From the NCBI GenBank assembly GCA_963739545.1, contig CAVUAT010000004.1, positions 1 through 16,287 on the forward strand: a DNA stretch of 16,287 nt, in the 5' to 3' direction. This stretch comes from CAVUAT01 sp963739545. GTDB taxonomy: Bacteria; Actinomycetota; Thermoleophilia; Solirubrobacterales; 70-9. Below the pieces are notes generated by a model. That model did no database searches and was not told the origin of the DNA. It worked only from the letters and a program-made list of their open reading frames with translations. The first letter of the stretch is position 1. Each line of letters begins with the position of its first letter. A program made the position numbers and the translations under genes. Shown here piece by piece: positions 7,002 through 13,651 of this stretch.

Positions 7002-7892
7002 GTGTCTGCCGAGAACCTCACTGACATTCGCGAAGCCCGAATCCGAATCGGGGAGCTGAGCCGCCGCACGGGCGTCGGCGTCGACACGCTGCGCGCGTGG
7101 GAGCGTCGATACGGCGCGCTGGAGCCGACCCGGTCCCAGGGCGGGTTCCGGCTCTACGGGCCCGACGACGAGGCGCGGGTGCGGCGGATCAGCCAGCTGA
7201 TCGCCTCGGGGCTCTCTGCGGCACAGGCCGCCGCGTCGGCTCAGGCCGCGGCCGGCGGGCCCGTCGCCTCCGGTTCGTTCAGGTCCGACGAGGCGAACCG
7301 TCTGGTGGACGCGATGGTGAGGCTGGACGAGCCCGCGGCTCACGCGATCCTCGACCAGGCCTTCGCCACGCTCACGTTCGAATCCGCCGCGGCGCTGGTG
7401 GTGCTTCCCGCCCTTCGGGAGATCGGCGCGCGCTGCGAGCGGGGCGAGATGAGCATCGCCGACGAGCACTTCGCCTCCAACCTGATCAGGGCCCGGCTGC
7501 TCTCGCTGTCGCGCGGATGGGGCGGAGCGGGCGCGAAGCACGCAATCCTCGCCTGCCCTCCCGATGAGCTGCACGACCTCGGCCTGATCGTGTTCGGCCT
7601 GGTCCTGCGCGGCCTCGGGTGGCGGATCACCTACCTGGGCGACAATACGCCGACGGAGACGATCGGCCAGGCGGCGGCGACGCTCCACCCCGACGCGATC
7701 GTGATCTCGTCCATGGAGCCGACCCGCATCGAACGCGAGACGGCGCAGTTGAAGCGGCTCGCCGGCTCACAGCAGGTGGTCCTGGCGGGGCCGGATGACG
7801 TCACGGCCCTGGCCGACGAGATCGGAGCGCGCTCGCTCTCGTCGGGACCGATCGAGGGAGCTCGCGCGCTGGCCGCATCTCCGGTCCCGTAA
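7002..7892 (+). CDS. MerR-family regulator with cobalamin-binding domain (CarH/LitR-like)
   Basis: This 296-residue protein starts with a MerR winged helix (about 15-80, 'IGELSRRTGVGVDTLRAWER'). A helical bundle follows (about 95-175), then a B12-binding Rossmann domain (about 178-290) with the lower-ligand motif ExHxxG: Glu189, His191, Gly194 in 'PPDELHDLGL'. The architecture is that of CarH/LitR regulators, which bind adenosylcobalamin and release DNA in light. Of the CarH motif W-x9-EH, the final pair is kept (Glu155, His156). The Trp is Cys145, and the next position, His132 in Thermus CarH, is Glu146. Light sensing by the CarH mechanism is therefore doubtful. The start is GTG 7002 with AAGGGA 7 bases upstream. 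It diverges from the small membrane genes by 46 bases and is followed after 18 bases by purN, so it is probably the first gene of an operon with purN-purH and may autoregulate it. Confidence 0.88.
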   Translation: MSAENLTDIREARIRIGELSRRTGVGVDTLRAWERRYGALEPTRSQGGFRLYGPDDEARVRRISQLIASGLSAAQAAASAQAAAGGPVASGSFRSDEANRLVDAMVRLDEPAAHAILDQAFATLTFESAAALVVLPALREIGARCERGEMSIADEHFASNLIRARLLSLSRGWGGAGAKHAILACPPDELHDLGLIVFGLVLRGLGWRITYLGDNTPTETIGQAAATLHPDAIVISSMEPTRIERETAQLKRLAGSQQVVLAGPDDVTALADEIGARSLSSGPIEGARALAASPVP

Positions 7893-7894
7893 TC

Positions 7895-7901
7895 GGCGAG
7901 G
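7895..7901 (+). promoter_or_regulatory. Shine-Dalgarno that decides the purN start
   Basis: GGCGAGG abuts the upstream ATG at 7902 and is too close to serve it. It lies 9 bases before the ATG at 7911, which favours 7911 as the true purN start. Confidence 0.55.
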
Positions 7902-7910
7902 ATGCCGCGG

Positions 7911-8531
7911 ATGAGCGCGTTCCGCATAGCCGTCCTCGCCTCCGGCACCGGCACCAATCTGCAGGCGATCCTCGACCAGCTCCACGGCGACGAGGTCGAG
8001 GTGGCCGCGGTCGCATCCGACAAGCCAGGGGCGGGGGCGCTCGAGCGCGCCGCGGCTGCGGGGATCGAGACGGGCAGCTTCGCCTCCGCGGACTACGACG
8101 ACCGTCCGGCCCGCGACGGCGCGATCGCCGACTGGCTCGAGCAGCACGACGTCGACCTCGTCGTCCTCGCCGGATACATGCAGCTGCTCTCGGCGGCGTT
8201 CATCGCCCGCTTCCCGAACCGGATCGTCAACGTGCACCCGGCGCTCCTTCCGTCGTTTCCAGGCCTGGACGCCGTGGGGCAGGCGCTCGCACACGGGGTG
8301 TTGATCACGGGGGTGACGGTCCACTTCGTCGACGAGGGTGTCGACTCCGGGCCGATCATCCTGCAGCGGCCGGTACCGATCCCGCGGGGCCGCGACCGCG
8401 ACGAGCTCGAGGAGGCGATCCACCGCACCGAGCACGCGCTGCTGCCTGAGGCGATCCGGCTGGTGGCCGCCGGCCGGGTGAGCGTCGACCCCGCCAACCC
8501 CAGGCTGGTGAGGATCGACCCCGGGTCATAG
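7911..8531 (+). CDS. purN: Phosphoribosylglycinamide formyltransferase
   Basis: Transfers the formyl group of 10-formyl-tetrahydrofolate to GAR (step 3 of purine synthesis). The product has 206 residues, the usual length. It opens with 'FRIAVLASGTGTNLQAI', the phosphate-binding loop of the GART family. Catalytic residues Asn107 and His109 lie in 'IVNVHPALLPSFPG', and Asp145 lies in 'VDEGVDSGPII', matching the Asn-His-Asp set of the E. coli enzyme. The ATG at 7902 would add three residues (MPR) but leaves no room for the ribosome-binding site, so 7911 is preferred. It lies 18 bases after the cobalamin-binding regulator and 13 bases before purH. These short gaps point to one transcript carrying the regulator and both folate-dependent purine enzymes. 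Confidence 0.96.
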   Translation: MSAFRIAVLASGTGTNLQAILDQLHGDEVEVAAVASDKPGAGALERAAAAGIETGSFASADYDDRPARDGAIADWLEQHDVDLVVLAGYMQLLSAAFIARFPNRIVNVHPALLPSFPGLDAVGQALAHGVLITGVTVHFVDEGVDSGPIILQRPVPIPRGRDRDELEEAIHRTEHALLPEAIRLVAAGRVSVDPANPRLVRIDPGS

Positions 8532-8544
8532 ACTGCGGGCCGCA

Positions 8545-10155
8545 GTGACGACCATGCCCGCCTCCGAGAGCATTCCCGAGCCCGCCGGCGACGCGCTCCC
8601 GATTCGAAGAGCGCTGATCTCGGTCGCGGACAAGACCGGGGTCGGCGACTTCGCGAAGGGATTGGCCAAGCTCGGGGTCGAGATCGTCTCCACAGGGGGC
8701 ACGCAGTCGGTGATCGCCGAGGCCGGCGTCGCCGTTCGCGGCGTCGAGGAGTTGACGGGCTTCCCCGAGATCCTCGACGGGCGGGTCAAGACCCTTCATC
8801 CCCACCTTCACGCGGCGCTGCTCGCCGTGCGCGACAACCCCGACCACGCCGAGACGATGCGCGAGCGCGAGATCGAGCCGATCGACCTGGTCTGCGTCAA
8901 CCTCTATCCCTTCGAGCGCACGGTCGCGCGGCGCGACGTGCCCGAGGAGGAGGCGATCGAGAACATCGACGTCGGGGGGCCGACGATGATCCGCGCGGCC
9001 GCCAAGAACCACCGCTTCCTCGCCGTCGTCGTGCAACCGGCCAGCTACGACGCCGTGCTCGGCGAGCTGGAGGAGACGGGCGAGCTCTCGGCCGCCACTC
9101 GGCACTGGCTCGCCAACGAGGCCTTTGCGACGACCGCGCGCTACGACGCGGCGATCAGCCGTTGGTTCGGGCGCCGCTACGAGCAGATGCCGCAGCATCT
9201 GGTCACGTCGTGGGAGAAGGAGCTCGACCTCGCATACGGCGAGAATCCGCACCAGCGGGCTGGGCTGTATGTCGAGACCGGAGCGCGCTCCCATGTGCTC
9301 TCGCGCGTCGCGAAGCTGCACGGCAAGGCGCTCTCGTTCAACAACGTTCTCGACCTCGACTCGGCGCGCAAGCTGTGCTCGGACCTCGAGGGTGCGGGCT
9401 GCGTGATCGTCAAGCACAACAACCCCTGCGGGGTGGCGGAGGCCGACTCGCTGTTGGGCGCCTACGACGGCGCTTTCGCGTGCGATCCGCTGTCGGCGTT
9501 CGGCGGGGTGATCGCGTTCAACCAGCCGGTCTCGCGCGAGTTGGCGGAGCGCCTGCACGAGCAGTTCATCGAGGTGCTGATCGCTCCCGAGTACGAGCAC
9601 GGCGCGCTCGACGTACTGCAGCAGAAGCAGTCCATCCGCATCCTCGAGGACACCGAGCGGCGCGTCCACCAGATCGAGCCCGACATGAAGCGGGTTCGGG
9701 GTGGGATCCTCGTCCAGGACCCCGACGGCACCCCGGAGCCGCGCGAGCTGATGGAGGTCGCGACCGAGACCCAGCCGACCGACGAGCAGTGGGACGACCT
9801 GCTGTTCGCCTGGCGCGTCGTGCGCCACGTGCGCTCCAACGCGATCGTCCTCGCCAAGGCGGGAGCCACCCTCGGGATCGGCGCCGGCCAGATGTCCCGC
9901 GTCGACTCCGTCCGCCTCGCCGTCGACAAGGCCCGCGACGCGCGCGGCCCCGACGCCGAGGCCTACCTCGGCGGTTCCGCGATGGCCTCAGACGCGTTCT
10001 TCCCCTTCGCCGACGGCCCGCAATCAGGGATCGACGCGGGCGCCACCTCGGTCATTCAGCCGGGTGGCTCCAAGCGCGACGCCGAGGTCATCGAGGCGTG
10101 CGACGCGGCCGGCGTGCCGATGGTGTTCACGAAGCGCCGGCACTTCCGGCACTAG
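8545..10155 (+). CDS. purH: Bifunctional AICAR formyltransferase / IMP cyclohydrolase
   Basis: Catalyses the last two steps to IMP: formylation of AICAR with 10-formyl-tetrahydrofolate, then ring closure. At 536 residues it is of normal length. The N-terminal MGS-like cyclohydrolase domain shows 'ALISVADKTG' (24-32 region), 'VSTGGT' and 'LDGRVKTLHPHLHAALL' (about 78-93). The C-terminal transformylase domain carries the catalytic 'KHNNPCG' (Lys290-His291) and ends in the typical 'MVFTKRRHFRH'. The start is GTG 8545; an ATG three codons downstream (8554) is equally possible, and neither has a clear Shine-Dalgarno. A small palindrome (CTGCGG-G-CCGCAG, 8533-8545) overlaps the start region. The gene ends 12 bases before the tRNA-Lys gene on the opposite strand. 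Confidence 0.97.
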   Translation: MTTMPASESIPEPAGDALPIRRALISVADKTGVGDFAKGLAKLGVEIVSTGGTQSVIAEAGVAVRGVEELTGFPEILDGRVKTLHPHLHAALLAVRDNPDHAETMREREIEPIDLVCVNLYPFERTVARRDVPEEEAIENIDVGGPTMIRAAAKNHRFLAVVVQPASYDAVLGELEETGELSAATRHWLANEAFATTARYDAAISRWFGRRYEQMPQHLVTSWEKELDLAYGENPHQRAGLYVETGARSHVLSRVAKLHGKALSFNNVLDLDSARKLCSDLEGAGCVIVKHNNPCGVAEADSLLGAYDGAFACDPLSAFGGVIAFNQPVSRELAERLHEQFIEVLIAPEYEHGALDVLQQKQSIRILEDTERRVHQIEPDMKRVRGGILVQDPDGTPEPRELMEVATETQPTDEQWDDLLFAWRVVRHVRSNAIVLAKAGATLGIGAGQMSRVDSVRLAVDKARDARGPDAEAYLGGSAMASDAFFPFADGPQSGIDAGATSVIQPGGSKRDAEVIEACDAAGVPMVFTKRRHFRH

Positions 10156-10167
10156 CGCAGGAGGCAG

Positions 10168-10243
10168 TGCCCCCGGTCGGATTCGAACCGACGACAACAC
10201 GGATTAAAAATCCGGCACTCTGACCTGACTGAGTTACGGGGGC
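10168..10243 (-). tRNA. tRNA-Lys (anticodon UUU)
   Basis: Read on the - strand, the 76-base cloverleaf has the acceptor stem GCCCCCG (10243-10237) pairing with CGGGGGC (10175-10169) and discriminator A at 10168. The anticodon stem CCGGA/TCCGT flanks the loop TTTTTAA, putting anticodon TTT at 10208-10206. The T-loop region GGTTCGAATCC is canonical. No CCA is encoded. It lies 9 bases downstream of the HNH gene on the same strand and faces the end of purH. Confidence 0.97.
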
Positions 10244-10252
10244 GCCGGGAGC

Positions 10253-11227
10253 TTAGCCGCGACCAGCGGGCCGCTCGGCGACCTGGGTGAGTGTCCTCAG
10301 GCGATGGCAATTGGCACACCGGACCTCGCAGTTCGCGATCTCAGCGCGCAGGTTCTGGAGACTCACTCCACCTGTCGCCATCCGCATGACGCTTCCGTTC
10401 TTCGGTCCCACGTGATCGAAGTCCAACACGCACAAGTCATCCTCACCGCAGTCGACGCAACCCGACAGCTCGAGTTCGTTGTAGGCAACGGCCACGTTGC
10501 GCGGGGAGTACCGGAGTTTCGGTCGCGGTGCCTCCCACCAGGGCTTGTGAGCCCGACGCCAGCCCGCGCGACGACCCGTCCGTCGACGATGGCAGTTCGC
10601 GCAAACGACCTCGCACTTGGCGATCTCTCGCCGCAGAACGGCGATAGGCACTCCTGCGGCTGCCATCGCCGATACATCGCCGACCTTGTCGATGAGATGA
10701 TCGAACTCGAGCACATCGGCGTTCCCCTCCCCGCAGTCCGTACATGCACGGGTCCGCTTGTACTCGGAGACGAACCGCAGACCCGCCTCCGAGCGACGGC
10801 GCCGCGTTTCGGCCGACTGCCGCCTATGCAGGTCGCCGCGATGCCTGAAGTACTCTCGAAAGCACTCCCGGCACCACGCCTGCCGACCGTCGCGATAGCG
10901 GTTGAACGCGCTCTCGGGCAGCGTGTGGTGGCAGCGACCGCAACGACGCAACGGTCCCTCGGGCAGCGCCTCCGGCGCGGCACAGGGAAGCTCAGCTTCG
11001 CTATCAGGAGGTAGGCCACGCGGGACCTCTCTAACCCAGATGCTGACCGAGCTGTGGCAGACACCAAGTGCATCGGCGATCTCGCGCAGTGACGCTCCGC
11101 CCGCTCGCATGCTTCTCGCTTCGCTCTGCTCCGCCTGCTTTCGCTGCACGAACGTATGTTCCCATCGCTGTGGGACGGAGGGATCCGTTTCCGCGGGCCC
11201 TGGCGCATAAGCTCCCGATTCGTCCAT
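10253..11227 (-). CDS. HTH - zinc ribbon - tandem HNH domain protein
   Basis: This 324-residue protein has four recognisable parts. A helix-turn-helix spans about 37-70 ('GGASLREIADALGVCHSSV'). A four-cysteine zinc ribbon has C96-G-R-C99 and C119-R-E-C122. Two HNH-like units follow. Unit 1 has C162/C165, 'FDH' (His177) and 'CANCHR' (209-214). Unit 2 has C257/C260, 'FDH' (His272) and 'CANCHR' (304-309). Both units have identical spacing and are offset by 95 residues, showing internal duplication. Single copies of this unit are widespread in phage and actinobacterial HNH proteins and are usually taken as nucleases; activity here is inference. The ATG at 11227 has no clear ribosome-binding site; ATG 11110 (Met40, just before the HTH) is an alternative. 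It diverges from the rrf2 gene by 25 bases and ends 9 bases before tRNA-Lys, so read-through into the tRNA is likely. Confidence 0.8.
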   Translation of the reverse strand: MDESGAYAPGPAETDPSVPQRWEHTFVQRKQAEQSEARSMRAGGASLREIADALGVCHSSVSIWVREVPRGLPPDSEAELPCAAPEALPEGPLRRCGRCHHTLPESAFNRYRDGRQAWCRECFREYFRHRGDLHRRQSAETRRRRSEAGLRFVSEYKRTRACTDCGEGNADVLEFDHLIDKVGDVSAMAAAGVPIAVLRREIAKCEVVCANCHRRRTGRRAGWRRAHKPWWEAPRPKLRYSPRNVAVAYNELELSGCVDCGEDDLCVLDFDHVGPKNGSVMRMATGGVSLQNLRAEIANCEVRCANCHRLRTLTQVAERPAGRG

Positions 11228-11252
11228 CGAATGTCAGGAGCGAGCGGGGGCC

Positions 11253-11708
11253 TTGAGGATCTCGGCCAAAGTCGATTACGCGGTGCGCGCGACGCTCGAG
11301 CTCGCGCATGCCGGCGATGAGCCGATGAAGGGCGACGACATCTCGGAGGCCCAGGACATCCCGCTGAAGTTCCTCGAGAACATCCTGGGGGAGCTGAAGC
11401 ACTCGGGGATCGTGCAGAGCAGGCGCGGCGCCCACGGTGGGTATTGGCTCGCGAAGGACCCGGCCGACGTGACGCTCGGGGACATCTTCCGTGCGGTCGA
11501 GGGGCCGCTCGCGAGCGTGCGCGGCGAGGGGGCCGAGTCCCTGGAATACAAGGGGGGTGCGAAGCCGCTTCAGACCGTGTGGATCGCGCTGCGCGCCAAC
11601 CTCAGGGTCGTGCTCGACGGCACCACGATCGCCGATATCGTCGGCGACGACCTGCCGAAGCCGGTACGGGAGCTGAGCGAGCCGGCAGAAGCCTGGAGTC
11701 CGCGTTAG
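11253..11708 (+). CDS. Rrf2-family transcriptional regulator (CymR-like, no cysteines)
   Basis: This 151-residue Rrf2 protein opens with 'MRISAKVDYAVRATLELA' and has a recognition helix region 'IPLKFLENILGELKHSGIV' (36-54). The wing is 'SRRGAHGGYWLAKDP', followed by 'TLGDIFRAVEGPL'. It contains no cysteine at all, so it cannot bind an Fe-S cluster the way IscR or NsrR do. In this it resembles CymR, the cysteine-metabolism repressor of Firmicutes. It is convergent with the sulfate importer operon sbp-cysTWA, whose control is the obvious job (inference from position and family). The start is TTG 11253, fixed by the conserved N-terminus. GGAG at 11237-11240 is 12 bases away and a G-run at 11246-11250 is closer, so the ribosome-binding site is poor. 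Its promoter must lie inside the 5' end of the divergent HNH gene. Confidence 0.9.
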   Translation: MRISAKVDYAVRATLELAHAGDEPMKGDDISEAQDIPLKFLENILGELKHSGIVQSRRGAHGGYWLAKDPADVTLGDIFRAVEGPLASVRGEGAESLEYKGGAKPLQTVWIALRANLRVVLDGTTIADIVGDDLPKPVRELSEPAEAWSPR

Positions 11709-11759
11709 CCGTCGTCCTCGGCGACCCGAACCGTATGGCGCCTCGCCGGCTCGCTCAGC
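11672..11759. repeat. 15-bp perfect inverted repeat across the rrf2/cysA convergence
   Basis: GCTGAGCGAGCCGGC (11672-11686, inside the end of the rrf2 gene) and its exact reverse complement (11745-11759, in the gap before the cysA stop) enclose 58 bases that include the rrf2 stop. After one mismatch the pairing continues for two or three more bases outward. It could form a long stem in transcripts from either side and act as a bidirectional terminator. There is no T-tract. Confidence 0.5.
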
Positions 11760-11765
11760 ACCTCG

Positions 11766-12788
11766 CTAACTGGGCAGCCTCTGGTCTTCGTCGAAGACCC
11801 GCTCGGTCTTCGGCCGCAGAAAGACGATCGCACCCTCCTTGAGCTCGAGCTCGTCGACCTGCTCGCGGGTGAGCTGAACCGAGAACTGGTCGCCGTCCTG
11901 CAGCGTCAGCTCAACGCGGACCTCGAACCCGAGGTGCACGATCCGGTCGATCAGAGCCTCGATCGTCCTGCCGTTCGGCTCGTGGCGAATCTCGACGTCG
12001 TGCGGGCGGACCCAGGCGTCGCCGAGGCGGTTGGCCGGGCCGACGAAGCCCATCACGAACTCCGATGCGGGGTGCTCGTAGAGGTCGCGGGGGCCGCCGG
12101 ACTGCTCGACCTTCCCGTCGCTCATGACGATGATCTGCTCGGCGACCTCCATCGCCTCCTCCTGGTCGTGGGTGACGAAGATCGTCGTCACGTGCACGTC
12201 GTCGTGGAGGCGGCGCAGCCAGGTGCGAAGCTCCTGTCGCACCTTGGCGTCGAGCGCGCCGAACGGCTCGTCGAGCAGCAGCACCTTCGGCTCGACAGCG
12301 AGCGCCCTGGCAAGCGCCATGCGCTGGCGCTGGCCGCCCGAGAGCTGGTTCGGATAGCGCTTCTCGAAGCCCGTCAGGTGGACGAGCTCGATCAGCTGCT
12401 TGACCCGCTCGCGGATCTTTCCGCTGCCCTCGCCCCGGATCTTGAGGCCGAACGCGATGTTGTCGAAGACGGTCATGTGCTTGAAGGCTGCGTAGTGCTG
12501 GAAGACGAAGCCGACGTTGCGGTCCTGGACGCGAGTGCGGGTGGTGTCCTCGCCGGAAATCAGCACCTCGCCCGAATCGGGCTTCTCCAGCCCGGCGATG
12601 ACCCGCAGCAGCGTCGACTTGCCCGAGCCGCTCGGACCGAGCAGGGCGGTCAACCCGCCGTCCGGGACGTCGATCGAGACGTCGTCGAGTGCGACGAAGT
12701 CCCCGAACTTCTTGGTCACGTTGGTGACTGCGATGCCTCCGCTCGCTTTCTGGGCGACTTCGGCGAACTCGGCTGCGGCTGTAGCCAT
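11766..12788 (-). CDS. cysA: Sulfate/thiosulfate ABC transporter, ATP-binding protein
   Basis: ATPase subunit of the sulfate importer, acting on the inner face of the membrane with CysT and CysW. The 340-residue protein has Walker A 'GPSGSGKST' (51-59), Q-loop Gln97, signature 'LSGGQRQRMALARAL' (149-163), Walker B 'VLLLDEP' (169-175) and switch 'THD' (His207). A TOBE-like regulatory domain follows from about residue 235 ('ANRLGDAWVRPHDVEI', then 'VELTLQDGDQFSVQLTREQ'). The start ATG 12788 follows the cysW stop by 2 bases, and AAGGAGG stands 7 bases upstream. It is the last gene of the operon. Its 3' end faces the rrf2 gene across 57 bases containing the arm of a long inverted repeat. Confidence 0.95.
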   Translation of the reverse strand: MATAAAEFAEVAQKASGGIAVTNVTKKFGDFVALDDVSIDVPDGGLTALLGPSGSGKSTLLRVIAGLEKPDSGEVLISGEDTTRTRVQDRNVGFVFQHYAAFKHMTVFDNIAFGLKIRGEGSGKIRERVKQLIELVHLTGFEKRYPNQLSGGQRQRMALARALAVEPKVLLLDEPFGALDAKVRQELRTWLRRLHDDVHVTTIFVTHDQEEAMEVAEQIIVMSDGKVEQSGGPRDLYEHPASEFVMGFVGPANRLGDAWVRPHDVEIRHEPNGRTIEALIDRIVHLGFEVRVELTLQDGDQFSVQLTREQVDELELKEGAIVFLRPKTERVFDEDQRLPS

Positions 12789-12790
12789 GA

Positions 12791-13651
12791 TCAGGCCTCC
12801 TTGGCGGGTTGGGCGACGACCTGGAGCCCGAGCTCCTCGTCCTCGCCACCGGATGAGCGGCGGCGAAGCAGGTTCATCGAGAACAGGATGAGGACAGCCA
12901 GTACCGCGAGCAGGATCGCTGCCGCGTAGGCACCGGCGACGTTGAAGTTGTCGTACTCGTTCTGTACGAGGAGCGGAAGCGTCTCGGTCTGGCCCGAGAT
13001 CCTGCCCGACACGACCGCGACGGCTCCGAACTCGCCGAGGGCGCGAGCACTGGCCAGAACGACTCCGTAGGTGACGCCCCAGCGAATCGAAGGCAGGGTC
13101 ACTCGCCAGAACGTCTGCCAGCCGTTGGCACCCAGGGTCGAGGCGGCCTGCTCCTGGTCGTCCCCGATCTCCTGCAGCACCGGCATCACCTCGCGCACGA
13201 CGAACGGCAGTGAGACGAAGATCGTGGCGAGGACAAGGCCCGGCGTGGAGAAGATGATCTGGAAGCCCGCATCGTTGAGTGGCTTGCCGAAAATCCCATC
13301 GATGCCATAGACGAGAAACAGCGCGAGGCCGATCACGACGGGCGAGACGGCGAAGGGAAGGTCGATCAGCGAGTTGATGAAGGCCTTTCCGTGAAACTTC
13401 TGACGGACCAGCATCAGCGCGCAGAGGACCCCGAAGATCGTATTCAGGGGAACCGCGATGCCGACACAGACCAGCGTCAGGTAAAACGCGTGCAGTCCCT
13501 CCTCGCTCGTGACCGCGTCGATCGGCTCCTGGATGCCGTCCTTGAAGGTCTCGTAGAAGATCATCACGAGAGGGATCGCCAGCAGGAAGGCGAGGTAGGT
13601 GAGCGCCGCGAAGCGCATCCCGTAGCGGGCGAAGGGGCTAGGAGCGCTCAT
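12791..13651 (-). CDS. cysW: Sulfate ABC transporter permease CysW
   Basis: Second membrane subunit of the sulfate importer. It has 286 residues from the chosen start, with about six transmembrane helices. The EAA-type coupling loop is at about 168-187 ('AASTLGANGWQTFWRVTLP'), and the conserved 'ARALGEFGAVAVVSG' follows. The frame is open upstream to 13726, but ATG 13651 is clearly the start. GGAGGAG lies 5 bases before it, the sequence 'MSAPSPFARYGMRF' leads straight into the first helix, and the longer version would add a cysteine-rich tract read inside cysT. The start overlaps the end of cysT by 14 bases and the stop is 2 bases before cysA, so the three are translationally coupled. Confidence 0.95.
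   Translation of the reverse strand: MSAPSPFARYGMRFAALTYLAFLLAIPLVMIFYETFKDGIQEPIDAVTSEEGLHAFYLTLVCVGIAVPLNTIFGVLCALMLVRQKFHGKAFINSLIDLPFAVSPVVIGLALFLVYGIDGIFGKPLNDAGFQIIFSTPGLVLATIFVSLPFVVREVMPVLQEIGDDQEQAASTLGANGWQTFWRVTLPSIRWGVTYGVVLASARALGEFGAVAVVSGRISGQTETLPLLVQNEYDNFNVAGAYAAAILLAVLAVLILFSMNLLRRRSSGGEDEELGLQVVAQPAKEA

Noticed and set aside
6956..7087. Upstream start for the 92-residue membrane protein at 7087
   Set aside because: It would cross the promoter region and the start of the divergent regulator, and the added residues are Arg/Ser-rich without a ribosome-binding site.
8533..8545. CTGCGG-G-CCGCAG palindrome at the purH start
   Set aside because: Short, with a single central base and so no realistic RNA loop; noted in the purH entry but not called as a control site.
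10304..11014. + strand open frame of 236 codons opposite the HNH gene
   Set aside because: No domain or ribosome-binding site. The opposite strand has three Cys-His zinc or HNH modules with conserved spacing.
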